From positions 12,263,501 through 12,323,500 of the forward strand of contig NC_088323.1 of assembly GCF_910592395.1 (NCBI RefSeq): 60,000 nt of DNA. The letters are read 5' to 3'. The notes beneath the pieces are model-generated. The model was not told where the DNA came from and did no database searches. It was given only the letters and a program-made list of their open reading frames with translations. Positions 57,234 through 60,000 of the stretch are shown piece after piece (positions within the stretch are counted from its first letter, which is position 1; each line of letters starts with the position of its first letter). The position numbers and the translations under genes are program-made. The stretch comes from Lineus longissimus. Its lineage: Eukaryota; Nemertea; Pilidiophora; Heteronemertea; Lineidae.

Positions 57234-60000
57234 TCACAGCATCCGTCCGCATCACCAACAAATTCTTATTTATCACATCATCCGTCATCCTCCTTCAAGA
57301 AAAACGCGCGCTATCGTCGACTTGAACTACATGTCAATAGAACAACATCAAAACAGAATAAACAAGTGTTGCCAACTACAGGAATTAAGAACCATCCAGT
57401 GATTATTACTGACAATTCATCAAAGGAAACAAAATTTCTTGACAAAATTACGAAGCATCTCCAAACAAGGACACACCTGGCTTATATTTGTGTCTCTGAC
57501 CTTAGATATCACTCGCGCGGGAGTGTGTCACGGATGAAAGTGACCACAGAAAATAAGCCAACGTTGACTCCACTTCAAATGCAAAATGTGCTAGTAAATG
57601 AGAAAACAAAATCCTTTGATGGGTTCCATTATATCTGTGCTTCCTGTAAACGTTCCATCAAGAAAAACAACATTCCAAGCTGCAATGAGCAGAAATACAA
57701 CTTCCAAGTGCCAGAACTGCCTATCAATCTCACTGAAAAAGAAATGTCGCTAAATAAATGCGAGGCCCATTTGCTGAAATTAATTATTCCCTTCATACGT
57801 GTAGCCCACATTCCAAGAGCGAGTGAGGTCAAAGTACATGGCCCGCTGATATGCGTCGAAGCAGACATCAAATCTACGATAGAGAAGGTTTTACCAATTG
57901 AACAGAATCTGATACCTATTGCCCTAAAGAGAAAACCCGAGTACAAAGGTCATTACATTGAAGAAGTTGTCTCGAAGGAAAAAATCATGACGTACTTCCA
58001 GTACCTGAAAACAAACAACCCACTATTTCATGATGTAAGCCTAGACGAAACCAAACTGGATGAATTTCTTTCTACAACTCTGAACGATGTCAGACGTCAA
58101 TACGAGTGGAAAACCCAGTCCATCAAAACCAACCAAGAAAGTAGTTCTCATGATTCATCGGTTCCAATGACATCTATAAACCCACATCCAACTTTGGACC
58201 AAGACACATCTATGCCTACGGATGATGACAATGCCAATGATATCACCAACGCCGACAACACTGATAAAAATAAGAATTATGATTTGCCTCATTATTTAAC
58301 AGAATTGCCGGATGATACTATTTTGGACGATTTTAATAAATTTGTGGGAAACACTGCTGTCACAGATCTCCTGGCTAATGCAATAATCGAAAAAGACACC
58401 TTTGATCAAGCAAAGACAAAAACAAAGCGCAAGAAGTCGGAACATCTCCCAACAATAGATGTAGCCCCAAGCAGCAACGGAAAATTTGTCTATTGGGAGA
58501 GTGCTGAATACTTAGAGGAGAAAGCATTTCCTCACCTCTTCCCCACCGGTACCGGAGGATATTTGTCAACTTATCAACCGCAGAAAGTTGGATTTGCAAA
58601 TTACATCAAGCAACGTATGCTAGGAATTGATTCAAGATTCCGAGATGACACAACCTACTTGTTCTTCCTCTACATTGTCAAAGAGACACTTGAAATTAAA
58701 CGTTCAATTGCTATCTTCTTCCGGAAATCAAAAGTCAATCGCAGCAAGTACAACGTTGCATTTATGCAGAAGGCTGATAAATCAGAAATAGAAAGAACCG
58801 ATCTAGGCTATAAAGCATTTAAAACAATTCGAGGAACTTCGCCTTACTTCCAACAAGCCAAAAATAAAGTCCTCGCTATGATTAGACAACTAGGCTCGCC
58901 CAATTTATTTGTGACTATGAGTGCAGCGGAGGCCCATTGGCATGATCTTATCAAAATGTTATTACAGAAAGAAGCAAATAAAAAAATAGAAGATTATGAC
59001 CCCTCTACTTTATCAAACGCGCAAATTCGCAGCTTATTGTCTCGGAATATGGTTGATACTGTGTCACATTTCAACCAACGCATTCGCTACTTATACAGCC
59101 AATTTCAAACACCTGGTGTATTTGGCAAATACAAGGTTCAAGATTATTTCTATCGTATAGAGTTCCAAGCTCGTGGGGCACCTCACATACATTCTGTCCT
59201 ATTCTTGGCTGACGAACATGGGAAACCAGTGCCAAAGTATGATGGCTCAGATGACTCAAAAAAAGCATGTGCATCCTTCATTGATGACATTATCAGTGGA
59301 CAGTTACCTCCATCAAACCACCCCTCTCATCATAATGTTGCTTACTATCAAACACACTGGCACACATTCACATGCCGCAAGAAAGCCAGGAAAATCACAA
59401 TTTCTGAACGTGAAGGTCACGGAGCACTGGATGGCAAGGCAAGCGGTCCGAAAATCATCACTGACAAGTGCCGCTTCAAATTTCCTAAGTTGCCAATGAG
59501 ACAAACAATGATCCTTGACTGCCCCGGAACCAATGTCACAGCGGATAAATTGACTAAATGGCAAAAAGATTACCAGCGCATTCGTAAATACCTGGTGCGT
59601 AAGACATATTCTGAGGAAAGATCACATATAACTGACACCCACAAAGCACTACTTGAAATGTCTTTTGATGATTTCCTGGCTGAACTGGGCCTCAATGAAA
59701 CAGAATACCTTAATGCGTTACGATCATCAATATCTACAGGTGCTGAAGCCTTCTTGAAACGCAAGTGTCGTGATATTTTCACCAACAATTACAATGATCA
59801 TCTTTTGAAAATTCACCAAGCTAACATGGATGTGTCATTCATTCTTGATGAATATGCATGCGTCGCATACATTCTTGGATACTTGACCAAGGGAGAAAGT
59901 GGTCTTAGTCGGCTTCTAAAACAAATAGATATAGAAACGCAGAAATATGGACTGGCGCCTGATAAGAAATTGAAAATGTTCAGTCGTGCATTGGACACAA
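57234..60000 (+). pseudogene. Helentron protein: DUF6570-like region and HUH Rep domain (runs off window)
   Basis: The same frame as the OTU part stays open for over 920 codons to the window edge. First comes a Cys-containing region, FDGFHYICASCKRSIKKNN, with NKCEAHLLKLIIPFIRVAHI, typical of the segment that precedes Helitron Rep. A poorly conserved Asp/Asn-rich linker follows. Then the Helitron-like N domain: EEKAFPHLFPTGTGGY, RIRYLYSQFQTPGVFGKYK and ARGAPHIHSVLFL. PHIHS is the HUH metal site (59184-59192). EYACVAYILGYLTKGESGLS supplies candidate catalytic tyrosines (59853-59855, 59868-59870, 59880-59882) of the Y2 Rep nickase. The helicase (Pif1-like) part should lie beyond 60000. No stop or frameshift is seen in this part; the only lesion known is the TAA at 57231. 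Confidence 0.8.

Overview
This is eukaryotic genomic DNA, almost certainly from a marine invertebrate. GT-AG introns split the coding regions, there are no bacterial-style operons, AGGCCT-rich interspersed sequence is scattered through the window, and transposon classes typical of echinoderms, hemichordates, cnidarians and molluscs are packed together. The species cannot be fixed from sequence alone. I see no convincing single-copy host gene. The window is a transposon-rich, repeatedly nested region, and most coding elements carry only a few inactivating lesions.

Layout. 1-7 kb: a C-terminal fragment of a DDE-type transposase-like gene (3022-3906), five 146-bp tandem repeats, and a 1,191-bp Harbinger-type element made of GGCGAATT-like arrays with TAA target duplications. 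7-12.4 kb: a multi-exon Academ-like gene encoding two tandem Cys/His modules, a transposase core and an XPG/FEN1-like nuclease domain. 13-14.2 kb: a GC-rich DIRS-like gag fragment and a LINE tail. 14.2-20.75 kb: an endogenous parvovirus/densovirus-like genome with about 252-bp inverted terminal repeats and a right-end hairpin. Its order is capsid, then phospholipase A2, then Rep/helicase, all on one strand. A repeat element with a CGA tract is inserted in the capsid gene. 20.75-31.5 kb: LINE, BEL/Pao gag and second Academ-like remnants, and an unrecognised coding segment at 30.6-31.5 kb. 31.5-36.1 kb: roughly 290-bp tandem repeats, two small inverted-repeat elements and a Harbinger element with a Myb/SANT protein. 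36.7-41.6 kb: a four-exon DDE-type gene followed by a 5'-truncated CR1/L2-like LINE. 42.7-46.3 kb: a complete pogo-family element with TA duplications, inserted in another transposase-like pseudogene. 48.8-51.1 kb: a further transposase-like pseudogene, one frame with four stops. 53.6-60 kb: a Helentron (Helitron2) gene with a string of Ser/Thr/Pro micro-exons, two tandem OTU protease domains and the start of the HUH Rep domain. It runs off the right edge.

The two loci most worth study are the parvovirus-like element, for its gene order, downstream phospholipase and preserved termini, and the Helentron, for its phase-matched micro-exon array, a 432-bp exon-bearing tandem duplication and its double OTU.
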